A stretch of 64,000 nucleotides of DNA, from NCBI RefSeq assembly GCF_000372645.1, contig NZ_APMP01000025.1, forward strand, positions 1 through 64,000. Reading direction: 5' to 3'. Below, piece by piece: positions 40,946-50,029 of the stretch. The DNA comes from Caulobacter vibrioides OR37. Lineage in GTDB: Bacteria > Pseudomonadota > Alphaproteobacteria > Caulobacterales > Caulobacteraceae. The notes under the pieces are model-generated. The model saw only the letters and a program-made list of their open reading frames with translations, was not told where the DNA came from and made no database searches. The position numbers were made by a program, and so were the translations under genes. Each line of letters opens with the position of its first letter. The first letter of the stretch is position 1.

Positions 40946-42928
40946 TCAAAGGCCGAGCGAGGCGCGCAGGAAGCCGTCGGCCTTGTCCAGCATCCGGGCG
41001 CGGGCCGAGCTGTCGTCGAGCTGGTGATCCAGGCCTGGATAGACGACCAGTTCGACCTTGCCGCCGGCGCTCTTCAGGCGCGAGGCCATCAGGCGGGACT
41101 CGCCGACGCCGACGTTCACGTCCTGGTCGCCATGGAACATCAGCACCGGCGCCTTGATCTTTTCCGCGTTCTGCGCGGGCGAGCCTTCCTTCACGTGCGG
41201 GCCGTGGCCGATGCGGGCGTCCTCGACCTTGAAGTTGGTGAAGTCCCGGGCCTCCTCGCGGAAGGCGTCGAGGTCGGTGACCGGCGCGATGGCCACCACC
41301 GCCTTGAACAGGTCCGGGTCCAGCACCGACGACTGCAGCGCCGCGTAGCCCCCGTAGGACCAGCCGACGATCGCCAGCTTGCCCGGCGCGGCGATCCCCT
41401 GGGCGCTCAACCAACGACCGGCGTCGTTCACGTCGCCGATGGCGGTGCGCCAGGACTGGAAGCCATTGTTCTCGAACCAGGCCTCGCCATAGCCGGCCGA
41501 TCCGCGAAAGTTCGGCTGCAGCACCGCGAAGCCGCGATTGGCGAAGTACTGGGCCAACCAGTCGAAGCCCCATTCATCCCGGCTTTCGGGACCGCCGTGC
41601 GGCATGACGATGGCGGGGATGTTCTTGCCGTCCGAGCCCGGCGGCAGGGTCAGGTAGGCCGGGATATCGGTTCCGTCGGCGGCCTTGTAGGTGATCGCCT
41701 TGACCGGCGAGAGCTTGTAACCCGCCAGTTCAGGCCGTCCGGGCATCACCTCGGCCAGGCGCTTGGCGGCGCTGTCGAACAGGTAATAGCGCCCCGGGTC
41801 CACGTCCGTGCCAGCCCAGAGCAGCAGCTTCGTCCCGTCCTGGCTGGCGTCCACGAAGCGGATGTCCGGCTGACCCAGGGCCTTGGACAACGCCACCGCC
41901 GTCGCCTTCAGCTTCGGATCGAAGAACTCGACCTGCCGGCGATCGGTGGCGTAGCTGGCGCCCACGACCCGGTGATCGCGGCCCACCCGGATCAGGCGAT
42001 CCACATCGACATCGCTCCGAGAGACCAGCACCTCGCGCTTGCCCGAGCCGTCCAGGGCGACGCGAACGACCGCCAGATGGCCGTTGACCCATTCGAAGCC
42101 ATAGGCCGCGTTCAGCGCGCGGTCGACGTCGGTGGGCTCGAAGCCGGTGCGCGCGTCCCCGTCATAGCTGGACAGCGGCGTCCAGGGTCCGCCGCCGGCC
42201 GGGCGATAGAAGTAGTTGACCTTGTTGGTCATGTAGCCGCTGGTCGCCCTGGGGCGATGCCCGTAGATCCGCACCGCGCCGTGCTGGTCCGAGATATAGA
42301 CCTCGACCGCCTCGCGAGGCTGCTCGACGATCGTGCGTTGCAGCGTGTTGGTGTCGACCTTCTCGACGGCCAAGCCGCGCTTCTGGTTGGCCAGCAGCGT
42401 GCCGGTCGAGTCCTCCTCATGGAACGCCCGGCTCATCAGCACCGAGCCGCCGTTCGGGTCATCCGCGAGCCAGTCGATGACGCCGCCGCCGAACTGGCGA
42501 TATTCCAGCGTGTAGTTGTTGGACGTCGCGCTCAGCTCCTGGACCTTGGTCCCGTCGGCGTTCACGGCCACCATCCGCGTGAAGACCATGCGGACGGCGT
42601 CCTGCTTGGTCACCATGTAGATCTGGCACACCAGACGCGTGTTCGAGGCCCAGCCGCAGTCGGTCAGCCTGTCCGGCCGGCCCGATGACGTGAGGATCGG
42701 CTTGGGCTGGCTCTTCCCATCCAGGCGCGCGACGAACAGAGCATTGGCCTGGCCATCGGCGAGCGGCTGGATCAGCGCGATCGACTGACCATCGGGCGAA
42801 AGGCTGGCGTCCAGCACCGCCGGCCGCGCGCCGAAAGCCTTCGCGGCCGGATCCTCCGCCGCCACCGCGACGCCGGCCGACGCCAGACAGACCAGACCGA
42901 ACACGACGCCCCGAGCGAACTTCGACAT
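40946..42928 (-). CDS. S9 family prolyl-oligopeptidase-type peptidase
   Basis: A 660-residue secreted serine peptidase with a signal peptide (residues 1-23, AGVAVAAED). Residues ~30-390 form a beta-propeller, followed by an alpha/beta-hydrolase catalytic domain. The nucleophile is in VGWSYGGYAA (~523), the aspartate in HGDQDVNV (~600) and the histidine in GLDHQLDD (~635). It resembles acylaminoacyl/dipeptidyl peptidases of family S9. It probably digests short peptides in the periplasm. On the same strand as DUF885, 87 bp upstream of it. Confidence 0.9.
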   Translation of the reverse strand: MSKFARGVVFGLVCLASAGVAVAAEDPAAKAFGARPAVLDASLSPDGQSIALIQPLADGQANALFVARLDGKSQPKPILTSSGRPDRLTDCGWASNTRLVCQIYMVTKQDAVRMVFTRMVAVNADGTKVQELSATSNNYTLEYRQFGGGVIDWLADDPNGGSVLMSRAFHEEDSTGTLLANQKRGLAVEKVDTNTLQRTIVEQPREAVEVYISDQHGAVRIYGHRPRATSGYMTNKVNYFYRPAGGGPWTPLSSYDGDARTGFEPTDVDRALNAAYGFEWVNGHLAVVRVALDGSGKREVLVSRSDVDVDRLIRVGRDHRVVGASYATDRRQVEFFDPKLKATAVALSKALGQPDIRFVDASQDGTKLLLWAGTDVDPGRYYLFDSAAKRLAEVMPGRPELAGYKLSPVKAITYKAADGTDIPAYLTLPPGSDGKNIPAIVMPHGGPESRDEWGFDWLAQYFANRGFAVLQPNFRGSAGYGEAWFENNGFQSWRTAIGDVNDAGRWLSAQGIAAPGKLAIVGWSYGGYAALQSSVLDPDLFKAVVAIAPVTDLDAFREEARDFTNFKVEDARIGHGPHVKEGSPAQNAEKIKAPVLMFHGDQDVNVGVGESRLMASRLKSAGGKVELVVYPGLDHQLDDSSARARMLDKADGFLRASLGL

Positions 42929-43054
42929 AGGATACTACTTTTGATGAATCCCCGAACGGATCGCCACTAGAGGTCAAGCCGACCGGGAAAATCAAGTCGC
43001 CGAAACGTCCGCTTGAGCCGGCGGGCAAGGCGGGCTAAACGAAGCATCCCTTCG

Positions 43055-43129
43055 GCGGGCGTAGTTCAGAGGTAGAACGTCAGCTTCCCAAGCTGAATGT
43101 CGGGGGTTCGATTCCCCCCGCCCGCTCCA
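43055..43129 (+). tRNA. tRNA-Gly(CCC)
   Basis: A cloverleaf with acceptor stem GCGGGCG/CGCCCGC, D-arm TAGTTCAGAGGTAGA, anticodon stem TCAGC/GCTGA with loop TTCCCAA (anticodon CCC), and T-loop GGTTCGATTC. The CCA end is encoded at 43127-43129. Confidence 0.97.
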
Positions 43130-43292
43130 AGGCTTTTCCCCTCCCTTCTTGAAACGCGGAATTCGCGACCCCGCGCGCCGGCCAGGGCGTCGCGTGGAAA
43201 AGCGGACGCCGGCTTTCCGCGAGAGCGACGCCTGAGCAGCAACCCAGCGCGAGCCCCGCGACGGCCAGATCCCAGCGCGCAGCCGTAACCGT

Positions 43293-43307
43293 CGCAAATA
43301 ATTCGCA
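43293..43307. promoter_or_regulatory. Putative Fur-like box upstream of TonB receptor
   Basis: CGCAAATAATTCGCA is a near-perfect 7-1-7 inverted repeat sharing AATAATTCGCA with the site at 11582. It lies about 105 bp before the receptor start, in a 281-bp leader (43130-43411) that otherwise holds nothing I can support. Confidence 0.45.
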
Positions 43308-43411
43308 AAATTCCCGGGGCTCGAACTGTCCCCGATCGCCGCTCCGGCGGCTCCCCCGCGTGACGGCCGATCGCGCCGTCGGACCTGGGGAAAGCCTGCA
43401 AGGGATCGGCC

Positions 43412-46132
43412 ATGCGCAAGACGCACAAGTTTTATCTGCTGACCACGACGGCCGCGGCCGTCTGCCTGCTGAACGCGCCGATGGCGCTGGCCGCCGACAC
43501 GGCCGCCGACGCCGCGCCGGTCGCGACCGCCGGCGACGACAACCAGCTGGAGGCCATAGTCGTCACCGGCTTCCGCGACAGCCTGATGCATGCGCGCGAC
43601 ATCAAGCGAAAGGCCGTCGGCGCTGTCGATGTCATCGTCTCCGAAGACATCGCCGCCTTCCCCGACCTGAACCTGGCGGAATCGCTGCAGCGCATTCCGG
43701 GCGTGACCATCTCGCGCGACAGCGGCGAAGGTCGCCAAATCACCCTGCGGGGCCTCGGCCCGGACTTCACCCGCACCCAGCTTAACGGCATGGAAGTGCT
43801 GGGGAACACGGCCTCGGGCATGGACAACCGCGGCGGGGTCAGCCGTTCGCGCGCCTTCGACTTCAGCCTGTTCGCCTCGGAACTGTTCGACCGCGTCACG
43901 GTGCAGAAGTCCTACGCCGCCGAACAGGACGAGGGCGGTATCGGCGGCACGGTGCAGCTGTCGACCGCGAAACCCTTCGATTACAAAGGCTTCAAGGCGG
44001 TTCTGTCGGCCAAGGCCCAGCAGAACAGCAATGTCAGCGGCAAGACCTCGCCCCGCGTCGTGGGGCTGATCTCCAACCGCTGGGGCGACTTCGGCGCGCT
44101 GGCCTCGATCGCCTACAGTGAGAGCGACTCCAACGAATTCGGCTATCGCAGCTTCAACTGGGGCCCGATCCGCGCCAATCCCGGGAATATCGGCTCGGGC
44201 GTCAGCGCCGCCGACGCCGCCCGGCTGACGGCCGCCACCGCGACCATCTACGCCCCGCAGGCCGACACCTATTCGACCTGGTACGATCACCGTAAGCGCC
44301 TGGGCGCGACCGTGTCCTTGCAGTACGAGCCCGGCGACAAGCTGAAACTGGCTTTCGACGGGCTGTACAGCCAGCTCGAGAACAGCCGCCAGAACTTCGC
44401 CCTGGCCACCTCGGGGGTCAACAGCCTGACCGGGAACATCACCGGCACGCAGGTGATGCAGAGCGCCGTGATCCAGGGCAACACCCTGATCGCCTCCAGC
44501 TATACCGGCGTTGATCTGCGCAGCGAGTTCAACCGCGAAGAGGACAAGACCAAATTCTATCAGCTGGGCCTGAGCGGCTCGTACCAGGCGACCGAAAAGC
44601 TGCTGTTGTCGGGCCTCGTCGGCTATTCGAAGTCGGACTACCACCTGCCGGTCCTCGACAAGGTGTTCCTGGAGTCGAAGAACCACGCCTTCAGCTTCGA
44701 CGACCGTCCGGAAATGCCGGTCAACACCTATGACGCGGGCCTGACCGATCCCAGCAAGTGGGACCTGATGCGGATGGACACCCAGGAGAACCGCATCTCC
44801 TCGGAGTACAAGAACGCCAAGTTCGACCTGGACTACGCCCTGAACGCCATCTCCAGCGTCAAGGGCGGCGTCTCGTACAAGAAGTTCGTCAACAGCGGCG
44901 CGCAGTGGTCGGACAAGGAGTTCAAGAACGTCCCGGCCAACACGATCATCTCGAACGACCTGAAGCTTGTCGTGCCCTACAAGTCGCTGGGCGCGTACAT
45001 CGTGGGCAATGTGGATCCGGTCTACGCGGCGATCGGCCAGGTCCGCGATCTGGAAGCCCAAGGCGCCAAGTTCGCCACCCCCGGGACCAACTACACCGTC
45101 ACCGAAGAGACCAAGGCCGCCTATCTTCAGTACGAGCTGAACACCGAGATCCTGGGCAAGGGCGTCCGCGCAAACGCCGGCGTGCGCTACTATTCGACCG
45201 AGCTGACCTCGGACGGCACGCTGAACACCGGGACCAGCCTCCAGCCGGTGTCGATCCAGCATAAGTACAGCGGCTGGCTGCCGGCCTTCAATGTCGCGGT
45301 CGACGTCAACGAGGGCATGGTCGCCCGCTTCAGCGCCAACCGCGACATCAGCCGCCCCGCCCTGGGCGACCTCGCCGCCGCCGGCTCCCTAACGACCGCG
45401 CCGTTCGGGGGCACGATCAGCACCGGCAACCCGAACCTGACGCCGTTCACCTCGGACTCGGTCGAAGGCTCGCTGGAGTTCTACGACGGCAAGGTCGGTT
45501 CGTTCACGATCGGCGTCTTCTACAAGAAGCTGAAGTCGTTCATCACCGCGCAGACCAGCATCATGCCCTACTCGCAGACGGGCTTCCCGCTGTCGTTCCT
45601 GCTGCCGGGCCAGGACGGCACGATCCCCTATAACGTCAGCCACCCGGTGAATGGCCCGGGCGCCGACATCCAGGGTCTGGAAATCGCGTTCCAGCGTGAC
45701 TTCACGTTCCTGCCGGCGCCGTTCGACCACCTGGGCGTGGTGGCCAACGGAACCTATGCCGACGGCTCCTCGCCCGTGATCATCAGCGGCAATTCGGTGA
45801 ACCTGCCGCTGTTCCAGCTGTCGAAATACACGGCCAACGCCACGATCTACTACGAGACCGACAGGTGGGGGATGCGCCTGTCGAGCGCCTATCGGGACAA
45901 GTACCTGGACGGCGCTGGCGGCAACGGCAACATCGGCAGCGGCTACAAGGCGACGAACAACATCGACTTCGCCGCGCACTACAACGTGCTGCCGAAGCTG
46001 AAGCTGACTCTGGAGGGCCTGAACCTCTCCAATGAGCACAGCATCCAGTACACCGACGTCAACGCCAAGCGCACGACGGTCAATGTCAGCAGCGGCCGCA
46101 CCATCCTGGTGGGCGCCACCTACGAGTTCTAA
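43412..46132 (+). CDS. TonB-dependent receptor (Xanthomonas-Caulobacter type), STN-less
   Basis: A 906-residue outer-membrane receptor with a signal peptide (residues 1-28), TonB box (LEAIVVTGFRDSL), a plug with AAFPDLNLAESLQRIPGVTI and LRGLGPDFTRTQLNGMEV, and a barrel ending VGATYEF. The plug wording is that of the TonB receptor subfamily common in Xanthomonas and Caulobacter, many of which import sugars or oligomers. The Fur-like box upstream hints at iron instead; the substrate is open. It is a close paralogue of the next receptor but lacks the N-terminal STN signalling domain. A terminator-like hairpin follows the stop. Confidence 0.9.
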   Translation: MRKTHKFYLLTTTAAAVCLLNAPMALAADTAADAAPVATAGDDNQLEAIVVTGFRDSLMHARDIKRKAVGAVDVIVSEDIAAFPDLNLAESLQRIPGVTISRDSGEGRQITLRGLGPDFTRTQLNGMEVLGNTASGMDNRGGVSRSRAFDFSLFASELFDRVTVQKSYAAEQDEGGIGGTVQLSTAKPFDYKGFKAVLSAKAQQNSNVSGKTSPRVVGLISNRWGDFGALASIAYSESDSNEFGYRSFNWGPIRANPGNIGSGVSAADAARLTAATATIYAPQADTYSTWYDHRKRLGATVSLQYEPGDKLKLAFDGLYSQLENSRQNFALATSGVNSLTGNITGTQVMQSAVIQGNTLIASSYTGVDLRSEFNREEDKTKFYQLGLSGSYQATEKLLLSGLVGYSKSDYHLPVLDKVFLESKNHAFSFDDRPEMPVNTYDAGLTDPSKWDLMRMDTQENRISSEYKNAKFDLDYALNAISSVKGGVSYKKFVNSGAQWSDKEFKNVPANTIISNDLKLVVPYKSLGAYIVGNVDPVYAAIGQVRDLEAQGAKFATPGTNYTVTEETKAAYLQYELNTEILGKGVRANAGVRYYSTELTSDGTLNTGTSLQPVSIQHKYSGWLPAFNVAVDVNEGMVARFSANRDISRPALGDLAAAGSLTTAPFGGTISTGNPNLTPFTSDSVEGSLEFYDGKVGSFTIGVFYKKLKSFITAQTSIMPYSQTGFPLSFLLPGQDGTIPYNVSHPVNGPGADIQGLEIAFQRDFTFLPAPFDHLGVVANGTYADGSSPVIISGNSVNLPLFQLSKYTANATIYYETDRWGMRLSSAYRDKYLDGAGGNGNIGSGYKATNNIDFAAHYNVLPKLKLTLEGLNLSNEHSIQYTDVNAKRTTVNVSSGRTILVGATYEF

Positions 46133-46159
46133 CGCCTTCGAAGATCCCCTGAACTCGCG

Positions 46160-46194
46160 GGCCGTCGTCCCAGCCGGGGCGGCGGCCTTTCTTT
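46160..46194 (+). terminator. Rho-independent terminator after TonB receptor
   Basis: GGCCGTCGTCCC (46160-46171) pairs with GGGGCGGCGGCC (46176-46187), using two G-U pairs and a four-base loop, followed by TTTCTTT. It ends the first receptor transcript and separates it from the second receptor. Confidence 0.8.
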
Positions 46195-46330
46195 AGGTGG
46201 CCGTGGAGCGACGCCGGGCGGTCCCGGCGACGCCATCCACGGAACCTTCAAATTAGTGACATGCGCCTTTTGTAGAGGGTTCCCCAGGCCGCCAGGAAGC
46301 TTTGCTGGCGTCCGACTTTCGGGGACCTTG

Positions 46331-49285
46331 ATGGCCGCACGGCGCGCCTGGCTGTCGCGATCGGGGGCGAGCCTTCTGGCGGGTCTGACCTGCGGCGTCG
46401 TGGCGGCCCCCGCCTTCGCCGCGCCGGCCCAACACTTCGCCATCGCCCGAGGCGATCTCGCCCAGGCTCTCAACGCCTTCTCCCGCCAGGCCGACGTGCC
46501 GGTCATGACCCTGGCCGACATCCACAACCGCACCAGCCAGGGCGTCAGCGGCGTTCTGACGCCGGAGCAGGCGCTGAACCGGCTGATCGCCGGCCAGAAT
46601 CTGCGCGCCGTGGCGGCCGGCGGCGGCTTCGTCCTGCGCGAGGCGCCCCCGCCTTCCTCGCCCCCCGCGGTCGTCCGTCGGGCGACACCGCCCGAACCGG
46701 CGATCGAGCTCGATACGGTCGTCGTCACCGGCTTTCGCGAGACCCTGCTGCACGCGCGCGACCTGAAGCGCCGCGCCACGGGCGACACCGAGGTGATCCT
46801 GGCCGAGGACATCGCCGCCTTCCCCGACCTGAACCTGGCGGAATCCCTGCAACGGGTGCCGGGCATGACCATCTCGCGCGACACCGGCGAGGGTCGCCAG
46901 ATCGCGTTGCGGGGCCTGGGCCCCGACTTCACGCGCGCTCAGCTCAACGGCATGGAGGTCTCGGCCTCGACCGCTTCGGGCATGGACAACCGGGGCTCGG
47001 TCAGCCGCACGCGGGCCTTCGACTATTCGATCTTCGCCAGCGAGCTCTTCAACAAGGTCACGGTCTGGAAGTCCTACGCGGTCGACCAGGACGAGGGCGG
47101 CATCGGCGGCACGGTCGCGCTGCGCACGGCCAAGCCGTTCGATTATCCGGGGGACAAGCTGGCCTTCTCGGCCAAGGGCCTGACCAACAGCGCCACCAGG
47201 ACGGTCAGCCCTCGCGTGGCCGCCTTGGTCTCGCGGCGATGGGGCGACCTGGGGGCGCTGGTCTCGGTGGCCTATAGCGAGAACGACGCCAACGAATACG
47301 GCTATCGCAACTGGGGCTGGACGCCGGTGACGTTCGGCGCGGCCAATGTCGCCGCCACGGTCGATCCCGTCGTCGCCAATCGACTGATCAATGCCACGGG
47401 CGCGGGCCGCGTCGTCGCCCCGATGGCCGAGAGCTACTCGACCTGGTTCGACCATCGCACGCGGCTGGGCGTCACGGCGTCGCTGCAATACGAACCCGGA
47501 ACCCGCGTGAAACTGGGCGCCGATCTGTTGTATGGTCGCCTTTCCAACGATCGCGACGAATTCTCGCTGGCCGCCGCCGGCGACAATCCGCTGACCGGCG
47601 ACGTCAAGGGAACCCAGCGCCTGCGCGGCGCCGTGATCCAAGGAAACAGTCTCGTCCAGGCCGACTATTCCGGCGGCGTCGATCTGCGCACCGAACATAA
47701 GCGCTCGGAGGACACGACGGTCTTCCTCCAGGCGGCGATCAACGGCGAGATCCAGGCCGCCGACAAGCTGAGGCTGCGCGGCATGGCCGGCTATTCGAAG
47801 TCGGACTTCGAGGGGCCGGTCTTCGACAAGATCTTCCTGCAGGCCAGCGACAAGGCCTTTTCGTATGACCTGCGCGGCGGCAAGGCGGTCAACACCTACG
47901 GGTTCGACCCGGTCGACCCGGCGCAATGGAGCCTGATGCGGGCCGACACCCGCGAGGATCAGGTGATCAACCAGTTCACCACGGGGCGCTTCGACGTCGA
48001 CTACCAGGCCGCGCCGACACTCTCGATCGAAGGCGGCGCGCAGTACAAGTCGTTCCGCAATGACGGCTACACGCGTCGCGGCCGCTCGGACTATCCGACC
48101 GGGACGTCGGCGGCCCAGGCGGTCAAGGAACTGGTCTTCCAGAAATCCCCGAGGCTCTACATCGTCGGCGACGTCGACGCGACCTTCGCGCGCCTGGGGG
48201 TCAATCGCGATCTTTCGACCGCCGACGATCTCCCCGGCTCCGATTTCTCGATCACCGAAAAGACCTGGTCGGCCTATCTGATGATGCGCGCACACGGCGA
48301 GACCCTGGGTAAGACCTGGCGCGGCGACCTCGGCCTTCGCTACTATGACACCGACCTAACCTCGGACGGACTGGTCAATACGGGTGTCCAGACGCGGCCG
48401 GCGGTGATCCACGGCCGATACGACGGCGTGCTGCCCGCCCTGAACCTGGCGGTGGATCTCGGCCCCTCGGTGGTGGGCCGGCTGTCGATCAATCGCAACA
48501 TCAGCCGCCCCAGCCTGGCGGACCTGCGGGTGGCGGGCAATGTCAACTCCGCGCCGTTCGGCGGCACGATCACGTCCGGCAATCCGAACCTGCGCCCGTT
48601 CCTGGCCGACGCCATCGAGGGGACGATCGAGACCTATCAGGGCCGCGCGGGCTACTTCGCCGTCAGCGTCTTCTACAAGCGTATGGCCTCGTTCATCACC
48701 ACGGCCACCAGCGCCGTAACCTATGGCTCGACCGGCTATCCGTTGCAGTTCCTCGCCCCAGGCAACGGGCCAGACACCATCTACACGTTCGTGCGACCGG
48801 TGAACGGCGACGGGGCTTCGATCAAGGGCCTCGAACTGGCTTGGCAGCGCGATTTCACCTTCCTGCCCGCGCCGTTCGACAAGCTGGGCTTCGTGGGCAA
48901 TGTCACTCGCGCCGCCGGCCGCTCGAACGCCATCGTCGACGGCCAGTCGGTGATGCTCGACCTCTTCCAGCTGTCGCGCTGGACCTCGAACGCCACGCTC
49001 TACTACGAGACCTCCGGCTGGGGCGCGCGGATCTCGTCGGCCTATCGCTCGGGCTATCTGGACAGCGCGGGCGGCAACGGTTCGATCGGCGCCGGTTATC
49101 TGGCCAGCAACAACATAGACTTGGCGGCCCACTACAACACGACCGGCGGTCTGCGGATCGTGCTGGAGGGCGTCAACCTGACCGACGAGCCGATCACCCA
49201 GTATTCCGACATCACCGAAAAGCGCCTGACCGCCCGAACGGTCAGCGGCCGCACCTTCACCCTTGGCGTGACCTACGAGTTCTAG
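46331..49285 (+). CDS. FecA-type TonB-dependent transducer with STN domain
   Basis: A 984-residue receptor. After a signal peptide (~1-34) comes an STN domain (~36-105: FAIARGDLAQALNAFSRQADVPVM through LNRLIAGQNLRAVA), which in FecA-type receptors contacts a FecR anti-sigma factor. A proline-rich linker, TonB box (LDTVVVTGFRETL), plug (AAFPDLNLAESLQRVPGMTI) and barrel ending LGVTYEF follow. Sequence is strikingly similar to the previous receptor throughout plug and barrel, implying duplication. The downstream FecI/FecR pair completes a cell-surface signalling circuit. Start ATG 46331 gives a clean signal peptide. The TAG stop overlaps the edge of a two-hairpin repeat. Confidence 0.9.
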   Translation: MAARRAWLSRSGASLLAGLTCGVVAAPAFAAPAQHFAIARGDLAQALNAFSRQADVPVMTLADIHNRTSQGVSGVLTPEQALNRLIAGQNLRAVAAGGGFVLREAPPPSSPPAVVRRATPPEPAIELDTVVVTGFRETLLHARDLKRRATGDTEVILAEDIAAFPDLNLAESLQRVPGMTISRDTGEGRQIALRGLGPDFTRAQLNGMEVSASTASGMDNRGSVSRTRAFDYSIFASELFNKVTVWKSYAVDQDEGGIGGTVALRTAKPFDYPGDKLAFSAKGLTNSATRTVSPRVAALVSRRWGDLGALVSVAYSENDANEYGYRNWGWTPVTFGAANVAATVDPVVANRLINATGAGRVVAPMAESYSTWFDHRTRLGVTASLQYEPGTRVKLGADLLYGRLSNDRDEFSLAAAGDNPLTGDVKGTQRLRGAVIQGNSLVQADYSGGVDLRTEHKRSEDTTVFLQAAINGEIQAADKLRLRGMAGYSKSDFEGPVFDKIFLQASDKAFSYDLRGGKAVNTYGFDPVDPAQWSLMRADTREDQVINQFTTGRFDVDYQAAPTLSIEGGAQYKSFRNDGYTRRGRSDYPTGTSAAQAVKELVFQKSPRLYIVGDVDATFARLGVNRDLSTADDLPGSDFSITEKTWSAYLMMRAHGETLGKTWRGDLGLRYYDTDLTSDGLVNTGVQTRPAVIHGRYDGVLPALNLAVDLGPSVVGRLSINRNISRPSLADLRVAGNVNSAPFGGTITSGNPNLRPFLADAIEGTIETYQGRAGYFAVSVFYKRMASFITTATSAVTYGSTGYPLQFLAPGNGPDTIYTFVRPVNGDGASIKGLELAWQRDFTFLPAPFDKLGFVGNVTRAAGRSNAIVDGQSVMLDLFQLSRWTSNATLYYETSGWGARISSAYRSGYLDSAGGNGSIGAGYLASNNIDLAAHYNTTGGLRIVLEGVNLTDEPITQYSDITEKRLTARTVSGRTFTLGVTYEF

Positions 49286-49398
49286 AGCGTGATAGCCGAA
49301 AGTGTGAGCGGTTTCGGCGGTTATCACGCTCTAAATGTTTGATTTAGAGCCTTATTTTTCCGCTCGAATGATTCCATTCGAGCGGATAAGGCTCTAGG
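49282..49398. repeat. Two-hairpin dispersed repeat, copy B
   Basis: The element lies between the STN receptor and the sigma-factor gene. Hairpin 1 pairs AGAGCGTGATA with TATCACGCTCT plus inner CCGAAA/TTTCGG. Hairpin 2 pairs GAGCCTTAT with ATAAGGCTC and contains a 12-bp inner stem TCCGCTCGAATG/CATTCGAGCGGA with loop ATTC. The linker CTAAATGTTTGATTTAGAGC matches copy A at all but two positions. The left CTAG supplies the receptor stop codon. Confidence 0.87.
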
Positions 49399-49507
49399 AG
49401 CGAGCGCCGACACCGTGACGAAAAAGCTGTTCTCGCTGTCCCCGTTCGCGCGATCCGCGCCTCTACCGTCCATGGACGCGCGCGCCACCCTGCCGATCGG
49501 AAACGCC

Positions 49508-50029
49508 ATGAAGGACGTCCTCGAGGCGCTTCGGCCCCACGAGCGCAAGCTCGCGGCCTACATCGCGCGGCGCTCCAAGGACCCCGCGCGCGCCGAGGAC
49601 ATCTTGCAGGAGACCTTTCTCACCGTCATGCGTCAGGCCGGAAAGCAGGAGATCACCCAGCCCCTGGCCTATGCCTATCGCGTGGCGGACTCGCTGATCT
49701 ACGCCCAGGCCCGCCGCGACCGGCGCGAAGAGCCGATCGGCGACGAGGACTTCGGCTGCGAGATGCCTCTGCCCGACGCGGTGCTGGAGCACAAGCAGCG
49801 CGCCGCAGTGTTCGAGGCGGCGCTGAAGCGGCTGTCGCCCCTGCGCCGCGATATTTTCATCCGCCGTCATCTCGACGGTCAGTCACGACAGGCCATCGCC
49901 GACGATCTGAGGATCAGTCTGGAGTCGGTCAAGAAACACCTCGTGCGGGCCATGACCGAACTGGCCGGCGCGATGCAGGACGCGGCGGTCAACGCCGCGC
50001 GAGAAGGGAGCGGCCGCGATGCGCGCTAA
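49508..50029 (+). CDS. FecI-type ECF sigma factor
   Basis: A 173-residue ECF sigma factor. Region 2 (LAAYIARRSKDPARAEDILQETFLTVM, then YAYRVADSLIYAQARRDRRE) recognises the -10 element; region 4 (LSPLRRDIFIRRHLDGQSRQAIADDLRISLESVKKHLVRAMTEL, a helix-turn-helix) recognises the -35 element. It probably drives transcription of the adjacent STN receptor when FecR is triggered. Start ATG 49508 gives the usual FecI length; upstream GTG 49415 and ATG 49472 are also open. Its end overlaps fecR by 11 bases. Confidence 0.87.
   Translation: MKDVLEALRPHERKLAAYIARRSKDPARAEDILQETFLTVMRQAGKQEITQPLAYAYRVADSLIYAQARRDRREEPIGDEDFGCEMPLPDAVLEHKQRAAVFEAALKRLSPLRRDIFIRRHLDGQSRQAIADDLRISLESVKKHLVRAMTELAGAMQDAAVNAAREGSGRDAR

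Noticed and set aside
43066..43428. Frames around 43.1 kb, including one reading MSGVRFPPPAPR
   Set aside because: They are translations through tRNA-Gly(CCC) and its flanks, a common annotation artefact.
42992..45262. 756-codon minus-strand frame opposite the second TonB receptor
   Set aside because: Shadow frame; it also crosses the tRNA-Gly gene, which a real coding gene would not.
46231..46262. GGAACC sequence before the STN receptor as an ECF sigma promoter
   Set aside because: Only the -35-like half can be seen; no matching -10 sequence at the right distance could be supported by eye.
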